64,000 nt of DNA from assembly GCA_029953675.1 (NCBI GenBank), contig JAMWBK010000002.1, positions 2,232,001 through 2,296,000 of the forward strand, read 5' to 3'. Source of the stretch: Rhodosorus marinus (taxonomy: Eukaryota > Rhodophyta > Stylonematophyceae > Stylonematales > Stylonemataceae). Every line of letters starts with the position of its first letter. Within the stretch, counting starts at the first letter, position 1. Shown here piece after piece: positions 9,910 through 20,848 of the stretch. A program made the translations under genes and the position numbers. The notes beneath the pieces were generated by a model. That model was not told the origin of the DNA and searched no databases. It worked only from the letters and a program-made list of their open reading frames with translations.

Positions 9910-12635
9910 ATGGCATTCGCGAACGGACATTTGCGGCTTGAGTTTCGAGGCAGGCGGCTGGCAAACCACAGGAGGAGAAATGGTTTCGTGGTCAGGTCGA
10001 GCGTTTCTAGGGTTGCCTACCTCCCACCAGAGACGCCACCGGCATCTGTAAGCATTGCTTAGTTTTGAAGGATCCCTTAGAATCTAGTCTACACCGTTAC
10101 TGACCTTTTTCGGTGCACTGGTATCAGGCTCCTCTGGAGAAGCATCTTGCACAGTGTCAAAGCATAAACGAGATATGGAAAGGAGTACTGGAGGAGTATG
10201 GAGATAGTATAGCGTTAGTTGATCCTCAGCGAGGAAACGATGAAGGAATTACGTTCGCGCAATTCAAGCAATTGTACAAGAAATGTGCTTCCTCGTTGCG
10301 GAAGCTTGGCCTATCGAAGGGTACGTTAACGAGCTGCTTATTTTTTTCCTATTTTAGTCCTCAAAACCTGAACGGTGTTTGTATTTTTGGCCCGCTAGGT
10401 CAATGCATGTCGGTTTTCTCTGAGAACAGTCTGAACTGGCTCGTTCTCGACCAAGGCCTTCTCAGAAATGGGATGATCAATTCAGTTCGCGGATCTGCTG
10501 CGCCTGTACTGGAGCTCGATTTTATCTTTCAAGACAGTGAAAGCGTAGCCCTAGCTGTACAGGATGCGAAGCTTTTAAAGAAGCTCGAGAGCGCTCTTGT
10601 AAGCCAATCAACGGGTCCAATACCTCGGCAGTAGTTTCTGGAGCTTCTGTATCTCAGTTGAAAGCTTTGCTTGTCCTTTTTGTGTTCCTGTTTCTGCAAT
10701 AGGACTCAGCTGAGGTCAAGTTTGTGATAATCCTGCAAGGTACGAAGACCGCAGAGTCGGCATTTGAAGGATCTGTTCCTGTGTACACCTTCAAAGAACT
10801 TATGGATCTTGGGGAAGAGGACGAAAATCATGACGCGACCGTGAATAAGTCAGACGTAGCGACAATTTTGTATACATCTGGAACAACTGGAAAGCCAAAA
10901 GGTGTACCACTTACTCATGGGAACATTCTCCATCAGGTATAGGTGACCAAAATTCACCTTGCTGACAATCGCGATAATCCCTGCAAATAGTTTGACGTCG
11001 AGCTGTTTTCTCGGTTAGATAGTCAACGTTCGCCTTGGAGAGGCACATCCCCGACCGGAGGGTGTGCTCGTGAGCATTCTTCCGTGCTGGCACATTTTTG
11101 AGAGAACGATTGAGTATATCGCCCTTGCATACGGTACTAAACTGGTGTACAGCAGCATCAAATCCTTTCGGGACGATCTGGCAAAATACCAACCGACACA
11201 CTTGGTCGGAGTTCCGAGACTTTTCGAGAGCCTATACGGGGCTGTTAACTCGAAGTTCACCAGTGGCTCCGCGTTCAAGAAGTCGCTTGTTCAGTATCTC
11301 GTTCAGGCTTCAGGTTCGGGCAAATTGAGAAGTCAATAGATTAAGGGGATATGTAGCTCATTCGCTCTCTTCTGTGCTCACTGTAGAATCGTTTGCTGAG
11401 GCTCGAAGGTATCTACAAGGCAGAGCTCAGGAACCAGTTGATTTGTCTCGAAAGATAGTCTCTCTAGCAACGCTAGCTGCCTTGAAGCCTTTGTATGACA
11501 TTGCCCAGATCCTCGTGTGGGGAAATGTCCGAAGTGGAATCGGAGGAAAGGTAGAGGCTGCTGTTGTTGGAGGCGGATCATTACCAATGTACTTGGAAAA
11601 CTTTTACGATATGGCGGGAATACCTGTCTTCGTTGGCTACGGACTGACGGAGACCTCACCAGTAATTGCTAACAGAGTTCCACGACATAATGTCCCAGGG
11701 AGTTGCGGACTGATTCCAGGATTAACCGATATCAAAATCGTAGATCCAGAGAGTCGGGAAGAAGTGCCGGACGGCCATGAAGGCGTCTTGACTGTCAGAG
11801 GTCCAACAGTTTTCGGCGGATATCACAACCGCCCAGACGCAACCGAGGCATCGTTCGACGCGGATGGATATTTTGATACCGGCGATCTCGCGAAGAAGCT
11901 TGCACAGGGGGATATTGTCCTGACGGGAAGACAGAAGGATCTTATAGTATTGAGTAACGGGGAGAACGTGGCTCCTCAGTCGATCGAAGACGCTATTGCC
12001 GCTTGTCCGTTGATAGAGCAGGTAGGCTTTGTGGCCCATCCCAGACCGGGAGTCTTTGCATTCAAGGACCTTAGCAAGAGCTTGATTTTCGTAGGTCGTC
12101 CTCTGCGGACAGGATGAAAGATTTCTTTCGGCACTAGTAGTCCCAGAATTGAACAATCTAGAAGGTGCGGGCGCAATAGATGCTGAGACGAAGCAAGCTG
12201 CAGAGCAAGCATTTAATAGGTAGGGGTGCCACGAGTTGCAAGCATTCTGAATGGTGCTCGTCACGACGCGAGGCTAAGATAGAACATAAAGCGCTCTTAC
12301 TATCCAGAGTAAGCCGGAACAAGCGTTCTTCAACCGCACACCACTAAGCACAACCCGTTTGTTTCCACAGCGCGAACGCTGACGATTTGACCAAAGCAGA
12401 GGAGGAGTTGCTTTTTAAGACCAAAGACACGTTCCTCCATGCAATTCGAGAAAGAGTTCAGAAGCTTCCCGACTACCAACCCCTGTTCAGAGTGATGAGC
12501 GTTTCCTTGGTGCTGACCCCGTTCTCGGTAGAGAACAACCTAATGACACAAACGTTGAAGATCAGAAAGCAGGAGGTCACAAAGCGATACGTGGAGAAAA
12601 TCAAACACATGTATGAGTCCCATGAGAAAAAGTAA
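9910..12635 (+). CDS. Plastid long-chain acyl-ACP/acyl-CoA synthetase, AAE15/16 type
   Basis: Eight exons (9910-10047, 10128-10320, 10399-10598, 10703-10936, 11019-11313, 11387-12021, 12095-12219, 12371-12635) give 694 residues. Exon 1 alone encodes a 46-residue leader, [12 protein letters not shown] followed by many Arg, typical of red-lineage plastid transit peptides. The AMP-binding P-loop [11 protein letters not shown] is at ~234-244; the A5 motif reads GYGLTETSP; the A7/A8 region reads [10 protein letters not shown], then [19 protein letters not shown]. The region [15 protein letters not shown] and the residues after it follow plant AAE15/16 and cyanobacterial Aas rather than peroxisomal LACS. 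Reaction: free fatty acid + ATP + ACP or CoA to the acyl thioester, recycling fatty acids in the plastid. The 5' end of exon 6 was set by matching the cyanobacterial ARRIAQG position; that donor (gttcgg) is weak. Confidence 0.9.
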
Positions 12636-13245
12636 TAGCGCAACCGGTTTTTCTTTTTCTTTGAATGCTGCGTGTTTTAATCCACAACCACTCTAACCCA
12701 AACCAAATGAAGTTTTGCACAAGTAAACAAAGAACTTGTATCCCCGAGCTCATTTCGGATAGACGAAGATCAGCAGCGTCGCGTTTCCGATACCAAACTA
12801 GCCACTCTGACATGCACTTACGTATTTCTCAAAAGAAGAAATTGTCTCCAGCCAGTTCAGAGAGTCTGTAACACCAAAGCAAAATCCATTGCCTTCAGCA
12901 CCGATCTCTACGAAATTGAATTTTGTTATAATTTAACACAACGGAAAAGCAAAGTTGAATAATCGAAAATATTTCTCTGTCCATGCTTAAGTATCATCGG
13001 CCGGTGAAGCTGACAGTAATTGAGATGGGATTAAATTAATGAAATACATTTTCATAATGGGAGGTGAAATGGATTGAAGATTTGGATGGTATTTGAGGGA
13101 CTGTTGTCTGAGTGTCTTCGGGATGCGAGGGGAAGGGGGGTGAAGACGAGCTGCTCTGGAGAAAGGAAGGGCATCATATGGTAGAATGTTTTCTTGTTGA
13201 TGAGTAGTCTTGTCGGTACTTTGATTTTGATTTGGAAACATCAGC
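12636..13245. other. Spacer between the acyl-activating enzyme and coiled-coil genes
   Basis: Holds the 3' flank of the upstream gene, an AT-rich block (about 12890-13080) and then a G-rich leader before the ATG at 13246. No gene or repeat was recognised. Confidence 0.5.
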
Positions 13246-15892
13246 ATGGTGGTTGGAGTGGACGAGATAGGAAGGCCGGCGACTGAGCGAAGATCCAATC
13301 CAGCTGGGCCACGAAATGGAATCGGAAACGATTCTATAGGTCAAAATCTCGCCACCTCTGTCCCGACGCTTTTACAGGGTGAGAAAATGCACCTTTTTTT
13401 TCTGTTCAACTTGCGTGAAGTGTGTTGGTGTGAAGAAGCTGACCTGGCTTTAGTAGTTTTAGGTCTCTCCCCAGACCCTTCGTATGGCAGCGTTGAAGAA
13501 CGTAAAGACGTGGATTTCCAAGAAGAGAACGGGAATGGTGCCAGGACCCAGATGGAATCTGTTGTCGCGAGTATTGCCCAAACCAGAGCGTTGATAAGTA
13601 GGACCCTACAAGCTTGCATTTGCGCGGGGCGGCGTTAAAACGAGTTCTAGTTGCAATGCGAAGATTCGTCACAGGTTTTCAATAGGGAGACGAAGGAAGA
13701 GATCAAGTCATGGCAGGCAAGAAACATGGAAATAACCGCGAGAAACAAGTCACTGCTTCAGGAAATTCATGCCACCCAGTCACAAAGAGCAGAGCGGGAG
13801 AAACGCTTAGAAGCTAAGGAGCAACACCTCGTCGCTCTGAGGAACGAGATTCAAGACCGCACGATGAGCGCTAAGCAATTCAGCATATCCCTAGCGCGTG
13901 CCAAGCAAGCATGTGAAGAGGGTGTCCCTCGAAAATCTTCCTTATCCGACTCACAGAGCATGCTTTGTATTATTCATGGAATTGAATCCGGTTCCTTTCG
14001 ATGCAGTTGATTCCCAGGTCTTGCTCACCGAGAAAGAACTGACGGACGCAACTGGAGAAGTTGAAAACCTCGAGAAAAAGTGTCACTTCATGCTGGAACT
14101 CAAGCGTCTCGTTAGGGCGAGAAAGGAGAAGGGTATGAAGCTCTATCTTGTTCCGCTGAGATTTCTCACTCAAGACATACGCGTCTACAGTTCAATCCGA
14201 AAAAGGGGAAGTCGAGGTGGCCCTCGTCAAAGTCGAAGAAAGTTTCAAGGCAGTAGAGGATGACACCAAGCAGCTTGAGCGCGAATTGGAAAAGCTGAAC
14301 TCGAACAGACGGGATGAGCTGGCCAAGGTGGAATCAAAAGATTTCAATGAAAACACCTCTCATATCTTCCGCTCACTTTTCCTCTCTACTCGGGATAAGT
14401 GTAGGTGGACGATCTCAAGAGGAAGCAAAAGAAACTGGCTGAAGAAAAGGACCAGCTCATGAAAGGAGTCGACAAGTAGGGTTTAAACAGCACGGACACT
14501 AGAGCTAATTGTTGCTTTCCGGGAGATTGGATGATTGTGCTTACTTCAGATGACAGCATGACCACTCAGATTGAGAACTTGAGAAAGGAGAACGCTGCCA
14601 TAGTCAAGCAGGCTCGCGAAGTATCTTGTTTTCTGCTTCACAATTGGTTTGACCGATTTCTGAAGAAAAACCCTCCTCTGTATCAGGGTCGAGACAAGCT
14701 GAGTCTGTATCGCGTAAAGTTTCAGCAGAAAGAGGTTGGTCCAAGCATTAAGTCGGGAAAAGCATTTCACCCCCAACATTCTCAACCGAGGCCTCGTACC
14801 TGCCGAAATAGAGGGATTCGATGCAGCTTGAGAGGCTTCTAGATGAGAAAACGGGCACAATCAAGGTACGCGGCCCAACTTGCGTTACGCAGAGATGACG
14901 CTAATTTGTCGCTGCTTCTTGAACTCAGGAGGTTGAGGAGACGGTGGAAAATTTGAGAATCACGAAGGAGACATTGACCAAACAAGAGATTAACGTCCGG
15001 AAAGAAATCGAGATGACGAGCACATTCCGTCAGTGTGCCATGGGAAACTTCGACAGGCTTCAGGAAACCTTGAAACAGCAGGAGGCTGAACTGCGAGCTC
15101 GCCAAGAGGTTGGGCATGTTTCTACTTCCTTGCACCTTGTAGTCCTCGTCTGAAATAAGTGGTGGCGTAGTCCTTGACGAGGAGTAGAGATCCAGGCATC
15201 GAGAATGGGCTTGGTATGTCGCCGAAGAGGAGGAAATTGCTCAATGATGCAAGGGCTACGATCGCAGCAAACGAGAAGAGGATGAGAGCCATGGAAGACG
15301 AAAACAAATCACTCGACGCCCAGCTTGAGAAGCTTCGCGAGGACAGCGCAGAAAGACAAGCGCTTAGAACTGGTATCGAGGGGAACTGCTCTGACTTGGA
15401 TGTGCTGAAGAGGAAGTATGAAGCAGAGAAGACAAAAAGGGATCTCATGGAAACGGAGCTTCGCGAACTTCAAAACGCTGGTGAGATTCTCCGCCAGTAG
15501 CTTTACTAGGAACACAACGATTCACGCAAATCCGTACCACAGGAGCAATGCACTTCGCAGCGGCCGAAAAGAAGCTGAGGCTGGCGCAGGAGGAGCTGCA
15601 GAAGGAACGCGCTGTGCGGGAGACACTCACGTCTGAAATTCTCAAGGCGAAGGCAAAAATGGAGGAGATGAACAGCAAAACTGCCCAGGATCGCATTACA
15701 CCCTCGCGGCTAAGAGGAGTCGACATAGCCTCCCCTGTAGGCGGAAAGGTATGGTTCCCCACACCCCTCTGAAGACTGATGTTGAAATCCATCATACAGT
15801 GGAAGCCGGATCCAGCTCACAAACCATCTTCTTCCCCCTTGAAGAGCCCTTACACGGAAACAGACTCGGCAGAGTCGAAGTGGCTGGCATGA
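13246..15892 (+). CDS. Long coiled-coil protein in 13 exons, function unknown
   Basis: Predicted exons: 13246-13378, 13463-13597, 13664-13921, 14007-14132, 14191-14327, 14405-14475, 14557-14620, 14687-14734, 14827-14865, 14929-15108, 15171-15480, 15543-15748, 15800-15892; total 599 residues. All introns but the second have unambiguous frame-consistent GT-AG ends; the 13598-13663 intron has a poor acceptor and was chosen because it alone keeps the frame with the strong donor. After ~85 low-complexity residues the protein is almost continuous heptad-like coiled coil, Lys/Glu/Arg-rich (e.g. KQLERELEKLN, RKQKKLAEEKDQL). The tail is basic and Ser/Pro-rich with CDK-like sites (MSPKRRK, RITPSR, SSSPLKSP). 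It could be a kinetochore, spindle, Golgi or nuclear scaffold protein; nothing decides. Intron density is the highest in the window. Confidence 0.75.
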
Positions 15893-15998
15893 ATCCCATG
15901 CTCGTCGCGGATTCACGTTCCAAACCGTCAAATCCAGTCCATGTCCCAGAGATCATTTCGGGCTTCCTCAAATACTATAAACCCGAGCACTCCGAGCT

Positions 15999-16751
15999 TT
16001 AAAGATCCTTTACTTTGTTCGCACCGTTCCATTCACGAAGGACTCGCTTCACAAAGTATACCTGAAGCGCTACATGCGGAATATACACCAACAAGCTGCC
16101 CGCAATGCATTGCCACCGCATGAACTCAAACAACGTCGAATAAACAGTAAGGTGTCGTTGCCATGCGATTGCAAGTACCATATAAATTGGTGGCAGTATT
16201 TGTGCAACGAAGCAAATCAGTGCGATGGCAACGTTCCACATGTTGATGGTCTTCACAGTAAGTAGGCCCGATTTGGACGTTAGCCATCGCATACCCGCCG
16301 GAAGATAGACACAAGCAGATATCAAGAAGATAGAGCTCGGGAAGGCACCTTGTCGTCGTTGGCAACCCGTTATCAATAGGAGGCATGTCACAAAATGATG
16401 GAAAAGCCATCTATCGCGGGACATAAACGAGGGTATAGCCACCAGAGCAGCACTGTCGTACATGTAGTAACCGATAATCACCAGAGAGACATGGTAGTAT
16501 ATTTCCGGGTAAGCGAAAACGTAGTCCTTCTTCACCTCATCGTTGAAGAACAGAATATACACATTGAAGGCCGCCTGTAGCAGATGAAAGGCAATGTTCA
16601 CAATGTAGCAGTTCCAGATTGCGGCGTGTTCCTTTGGCAGACCCTTGTAGACGCCAAATCTCGAACTAACAGCCCTCGAGACAAAGTGACACCATACGAA
16701 GAAGAAAAAACAGCCAACAACAAGCTGGAGCTCATATAAATTCTCCGCCAT
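15999..16751 (-). CDS. TLC-domain (TRAM/LAG1/CLN8) membrane protein
   Basis: A single exon of 250 codons with about seven hydrophobic spans: LVVGCFFFFVWCHF near the N-terminus, then segments around IVNIAFHLLQAAFNVYILF, VSLVIIGYYMYDSAALV, LFHHFVTCLLLITG, FLISACVYLPAG, VAIALICFVAQILPPIYMV and the LLVYIPHVALQVYF end. The conserved TLC core is visible: YYMYD, RDRWLFHHFVT with the paired His. TLCD proteins sit in the ER or plasma membrane and affect lipid composition. Ceramide synthases share the fold but are longer and carry a fuller LAG motif, so a TLCD-like role is more likely. The gene faces the coiled-coil gene end to end, 106 nt apart. A 61-nt piece of it recurs about 1 kb upstream of its start. 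Confidence 0.85.
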   Translation of the reverse strand: MAENLYELQLVVGCFFFFVWCHFVSRAVSSRFGVYKGLPKEHAAIWNCYIVNIAFHLLQAAFNVYILFFNDEVKKDYVFAYPEIYYHVSLVIIGYYMYDSAALVAIPSFMSRDRWLFHHFVTCLLLITGCQRRQGAFPSSIFLISACVYLPAGMRWLTSKSGLLTVKTINMWNVAIALICFVAQILPPIYMVLAIAWQRHLTVYSTLFEFMRWQCIAGSLLVYIPHVALQVYFVKRVLREWNGANKVKDL

Positions 16752-17708
16752 CCTCTTTTATCGGGAACAACAATACCCACAAGAAGAGTGAAGGGCCGCT
16801 GGTAACGCTCAGTTCAAGACATCGACGAATCTCACTACCAACGAAACAGAAAGCTGGCTCATGGCTCTCACCTTCATCACCAGGGACGTCCATGATGACG
16901 GTTTCTCCATCATCATCTTAACTACCTTTTCTTTTCCTCAAAATCTAAGAAATCAAAGGGACCCCAAAAGAGACGCACGGTGCCAACGAAAAAACGCACT
17001 ACAAAAAAATCAAAAAAAATCATTGTCTCAAGCTCTTAAGAAATTGAGACAAAAGTATAATAGTTTACACAATGTGTAATACACAATGTGTAAATAGAGC
17101 AACAGAGGATATCCCCATCTCACAATATCAAGACTCCCAACGACAACTCTTGCCTGTTGGCTTTCTTCCCCCCTCCCCCGCAAACCAATTCAACGAATAT
17201 CGGTATCTCGACAAAGACCCCGGAACAGAAAGTGGGGATGATGTCAGTTGCGGTAATGAAGATGAAAAAGGAAGCATTCCGTGAGAGAAACGGGGTTTTT
17301 ATTTTTTCAGTGCTTACTGATGAGTAAGCAGTCACGAACTTGGGATTCCACCCGGGGTGTGGGTACGAGGTGCTTAGTTTTCCAACACATACCACCAAGT
17401 GAACGATAAAAAAAACCATACGTTGGCGATTCGGCGTGGCGGCAGGATAGCTATATACTGATCCAACGTAAGATATTGGGTACAGTATCTCTAGTCCATT
17501 TTCCTTGGTAGTCTACGAACCCACACCCCACCCCGAAAGTAAGTACCTCTTCATACGTAAAACCTAATCCCATTTCGTAGCTGAGGGAGGTGTTTTGGGG
17601 AAAACTGCGCAAAAAACAGATCTGGTGGTGAAGTGTCAAAAGGCGGAACTTCATTGCTGTTAACCAAAACAAAAAACGGGGAGCTCCACTGTTTGGGATC
17701 CTACAGCC

Positions 17709-17769
17709 TAGCAGATGAGAGGCAATGTTCACGATGTAGCAGTTCCAGATTGCGGCGTGTTCCTTTGGC
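17709..17769 (-). pseudogene. Displaced 61-nt fragment of the TLC gene
   Basis: This stretch matches 16578-16638 in the same orientation with two substitutions. It covers the codons for KEHAAIWNCYIVNIAFHLL of the TLC protein, with one synonymous change and one Phe-to-Ser change. Sequence on both sides is unrelated to the gene. It is a stray duplicated piece, not a second gene. Confidence 0.85.
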
Positions 17770-18058
17770 CTTCATGTTTTTGGATTCCTATAAGAGGAGA
17801 TAGGTAAAGGGGTTGGGATACCATGGAGAGTCATTCCAGTTTTCAGAGGTATATGACATCCGAAACCCATGAGATTCATGTTAATGATGACGGAACAGAC
17901 AATAGTGCGCCAGCTGATGAAGAAGTTGATTGATAATGAATACAAATCATGATATTCTTAAATTTGAAAATAAAAAGGCATAAAAACCGTTAGAATAAGA
18001 AAAATTGGATACAATATGAACAATTCAGAAAAGTTAGCGTTTAGCGACGTTGGCTTCT

Positions 18059-18230
18059 GTCTGAGTGACTTACTCACTCTGTTGAGAGTTCAGGGCGTTC
18101 TGGCTTGAACACGACGTTCACGATTGTGAAAAGACGCACTCGCACTCGTCTGAGCGACTTCCTCATTCTATTGAGAGTTGGGGCGTTCTGGCTTGAAGAC
18201 TACGTTCACGATTGTGAAAAGACGCACTCG
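18059..18230. repeat. Two-copy tandem repeat, about 83-89 nt per unit
   Basis: Unit 1 (18059-18147) and unit 2 (18148-18230) both start gtctgag(t/c)gactt, contain ggcgttctggcttgaa and end cacgattgtgaaaagacgca. They differ by small indels and a few substitutions. No reading frame is preserved across both in a convincing way. Confidence 0.85.
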
Positions 18231-18452
18231 TATTTCCTCTCTTCGTTGAGCGTCTTGGTCCTGTGGTTTATTGGAAAACTAGCAGCCCCCCGGAGGCGGC
18301 TTTCCTCCAGGAAGCAAAGCAGAGTGACAAAGTGTGTGACTACTAATCAGTAAACACTTAAAAGAACTACCAAAAGCTACTGGCACTCTCGTAGCTACGA
18401 AGCTTTGCGCTGTAGCGTTCTAGCTGTAGTAAGTCCTCTCTCTTGTTAAATC

Positions 18453-18764
18453 CTAGCCTTCTTTTCCTATCAGGATTGTGGTCTCTGAATAGCCGACTTC
18501 AAAGTCATCAGACCAAGTGTCGTTAAAGGACAGATCAGGACTGGAATTACTGCAGCTGCTATGCAACTGCTGGGACGGGTTCAAAGCTATATTGGTGGCA
18601 GCCTCGGTTGCAGTTCCGGGGTTTTCTTTTTTGAGGGGTGAGGGTGGAGTCCTCCTCTTAATTGCCGAAGACATCTGTTCTTGGTCTGGTTGCGACTGTG
18701 ACATAGAAATCACCTGCGACGACAGTCTTGGTCCGATCTGAAGAGAAGCAAAGCGAGTACTCAT
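18453..18764 (-). CDS. Small Ser/Pro-rich protein, tentative
   Basis: A 103-codon frame starting at ATG (18764). Composition is polar and disordered-looking, with a basic proline-directed patch (RRTPPSPLKKE) and an acidic/aromatic C-terminal patch (DLSFNDTWSDDFEVGY) that looks like a short interaction motif. I do not recognise it. No splice partner was found. It lies between a repeat and a transposon relic, so it may be a chance frame; support is only composition and an ATG start. Confidence 0.3.
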   Translation of the reverse strand: MSTRFASLQIGPRLSSQVISMSQSQPDQEQMSSAIKRRTPPSPLKKENPGTATEAATNIALNPSQQLHSSCSNSSPDLSFNDTWSDDFEVGYSETTILIGKEG

Positions 18765-20848
18765 CGCTTTTAAACCACACCACAATTCGACGAAAAAGTT
18801 TATCTTTTTCGCTTGTACGTTGTTTTTGGTGATCAGTAGCAGAGTCTGGGGAACATAACCCTCTTCATTGGCAATGACAGGAGATGACCGGGGTCGCTTT
18901 TACTGTCTATCCCCTACGGTACAATGTAATTAGCTCTACCGATTACGCTATCGAAGGGGGTATTTTATACTTTGTTTTTACTCGCTTTAAGCACTTAGTT
19001 ATACTTGTATTTGGTACCCCTTCGGATGGGAGTGTCCACCCCGCTCCAAACCATGCCACTCTCTACAAGTCCAAAGCGTGAACGCAAATTTAGAAATGTG
19101 CTCTGTAGAGATCTATCTGCCGAGCTCGCAGACGTAGTCACCTGAGTGGGGGAGATACGCGGGATTGAACAGCATTATCAACAAAATATTTTCAAAGCCC
19201 GAAGGCTTTTGTGAGAATATCTGGTAACATTTTCTACAGTTGGTAGTGTGCACCCAGAGGCCTACTTCCCGCACGTGAGCGATCCAACTGTAAACGGTTG
19301 TTTGACATCCCTCGCTCTAGGCTCGGTGCCAAGGAACTCGGGGAGGAGTCACAGGTGCTTTTGTGGATTTTCCCCGACATCTTCTGGTCCAGGTAAGCTC
19401 ATTCCTCAGAATGAAGTCTCCCAAAAGCTAGGCCGACGGCTAGTACTGTTCAGAGCCGAGGACGCATACCAGAAATTTGAGGCTTGTCTATTGAGAGCAT
19501 ATGTTTTTTTACGAATTTTTGTTATCATATTTTAGGATTTTAGTCCTCCTCTTCGCCTGGTCGATCCACTCCAAATACGAAAAGAAGTCAGACACTAAGG
19601 CTTGGGTAAAGGGATGGGTTAGATGCGCCTTATGGTGCAGAAACCAAGTCCACCCTATCGACATGGGAGTGCAACCTGTTTCCATACCGGATTAGTACCA
19701 TCCGGGTCCTCCTCAGCAGTGGTTTGTAGGCAACCTAGCAGCCGTTCTAGATGTAGCCTCGTCAGAGAGTCCGCCTCGCGTGCTAGTGTGCGTCCAAATT
19801 GAAACGCCATCGTTCGCAGGGCAGCTGCCCAGTAAAGTTTACAGTTACATTAGTCTGGGGTCACGCTTGTCTCGGGCAACGATTGTCTGAGGTTATAGTA
19901 TGCCCCAGAGCCAAGAGGCGGCGAGAATGGCCCGCGGTTTAAACCTCGGATCGAGTCCGTTCCGCATGGACAAGGAATTTGCCTTTAGCGGGCTCCGGAC
20001 TCGGAAGCTTTCTGTCATCAACTCCGGTTTGTTCTCATACGCAAATAGAAAACGGACGAACCACCTATCTCGTTGCGACGCGTAGGATTCCATATAGTGT
20101 GTGATCCCAATGCAACTTGGTGCAAACTGCTCGAGGCAAAAATGAGTTCTTGATGGCGGACACCGGACTCTGAGATCCAATTCTTACTAAGCACTAGCTA
20201 TTAATTCAAATGAAACAGTGTCACTTCCCGCAATTTTTCTCAACCGGTCACAGCCGGAGGACTCGAATTTGCTTTAGCCAAACCAAAGCCTCCTGCACCG
20301 CTGAAAATGTACAGTTCGGAATGACGACTGCTGGCCAGTTTTGTGACCTCGTTGTAGTTTGGTTTATTACTGAGCGACTTACACGGGCTTGGCATACATA
20401 GAGTCAACCGGAAGGGCTAGAATCTGTTCAGTACCTATGACCGTGGGGCTAAACCGACACAGGGCACGGCTTTATGCATGGGTCTCTTAGTCTATCGTCT
20501 GCTGCAAAGAATGTAGTAGTGTACAACGCATCCTGAAGGCCTCATCTCCTGTTCGAACGGTTTAGAGCATGCATGGTTTGATGCCGTCCCCACGCCAGCC
20601 GATCAACTAGTACGCTGGGAATAGTCTCGTCTTAGCACTAAGTGGAGTTGTATCGCCTGATGTGCATGGCAGCAGAAATTATGGGACATTTTCAATACAA
20701 CCGTCAGTGGCCACGCGGTAGCACATGAAGTCAAGCATTCGCCGTGCAAGGTTCGCCCTCAAACTCCTCGAACGGCTAGACGCGATCCCAGTCGTGATTT
20801 GATCATGATGTGGCGCGGACGGAGAATCGTTTGCACGTGGATTGCAAA
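18765..20848. other. Spacer dominated by a decayed copia element
   Basis: No intact gene. Minus-strand translation shows scattered Ty1/copia motifs (described under the mobile element at 19190-20180). The rest, 18780-19190 and 20200-20848, shows no recognisable repeat ends or coding frame. GC content is higher and more even than in other spacers here, as expected of former coding DNA. Confidence 0.55.
19190..20180 (-). mobile_element. Decayed Ty1/copia retrotransposon remnant
   Basis: Read on the minus strand, motifs appear in the order expected of a copia polyprotein but broken by frameshifts and stops. They are a protease-like WISESGVRH near 20170, LHLERLLGCLQTT near 19755 (in place of the VLRYLKGT region before RNase H), GLGFCTIRRI, WSGSTRRR near 19570 (in place of the DWAGSTDDRR RNase H motif), and VREVGLWVHTT followed by PDILTKAFGL (19195-19224), matching the ADILTKAL end motif. 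The ~120-codon spacing between the RNase H and end motifs is right for the family. Only ~400 nt separate the protease-like and RNase H-like parts, so integrase and most of RT are deleted. Long terminal repeats were not found. Confidence 0.6.

Larger units (their letters stand above)
16752..18452. other. Repeat-bearing spacer upstream of the TLC gene
   Basis: No gene was recognised. It contains A-rich stretches near 16980-17060, a short hairpin (TGCTTACT/AGTAAGCA, 17311-17330), a displaced fragment of the TLC coding sequence (17709-17769) and a two-copy tandem repeat (18059-18230). AT-rich DNA occupies 17930-18010. Confidence 0.55.

Noticed and set aside
10113-10127. Start of the acyl-activating enzyme at the frame beginning ATG-like codon in [11 protein letters not shown]
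   Set aside because: Those codons fall in an intron ending at 10127; the upstream exon supplies an in-frame transit peptide from a true ATG at 9910.
15751-16002. Plus-strand frame continuing past the coiled-coil gene
   Set aside because: It is the antisense of the TLC gene's 3' end in its second half; splicing out 15749-15799 gives a better Ser/Pro-rich tail for the coiled-coil protein.
17311-17330. 8-bp hairpin TGCTTACT/AGTAAGCA
   Set aside because: Short enough to occur by chance and without supporting context.
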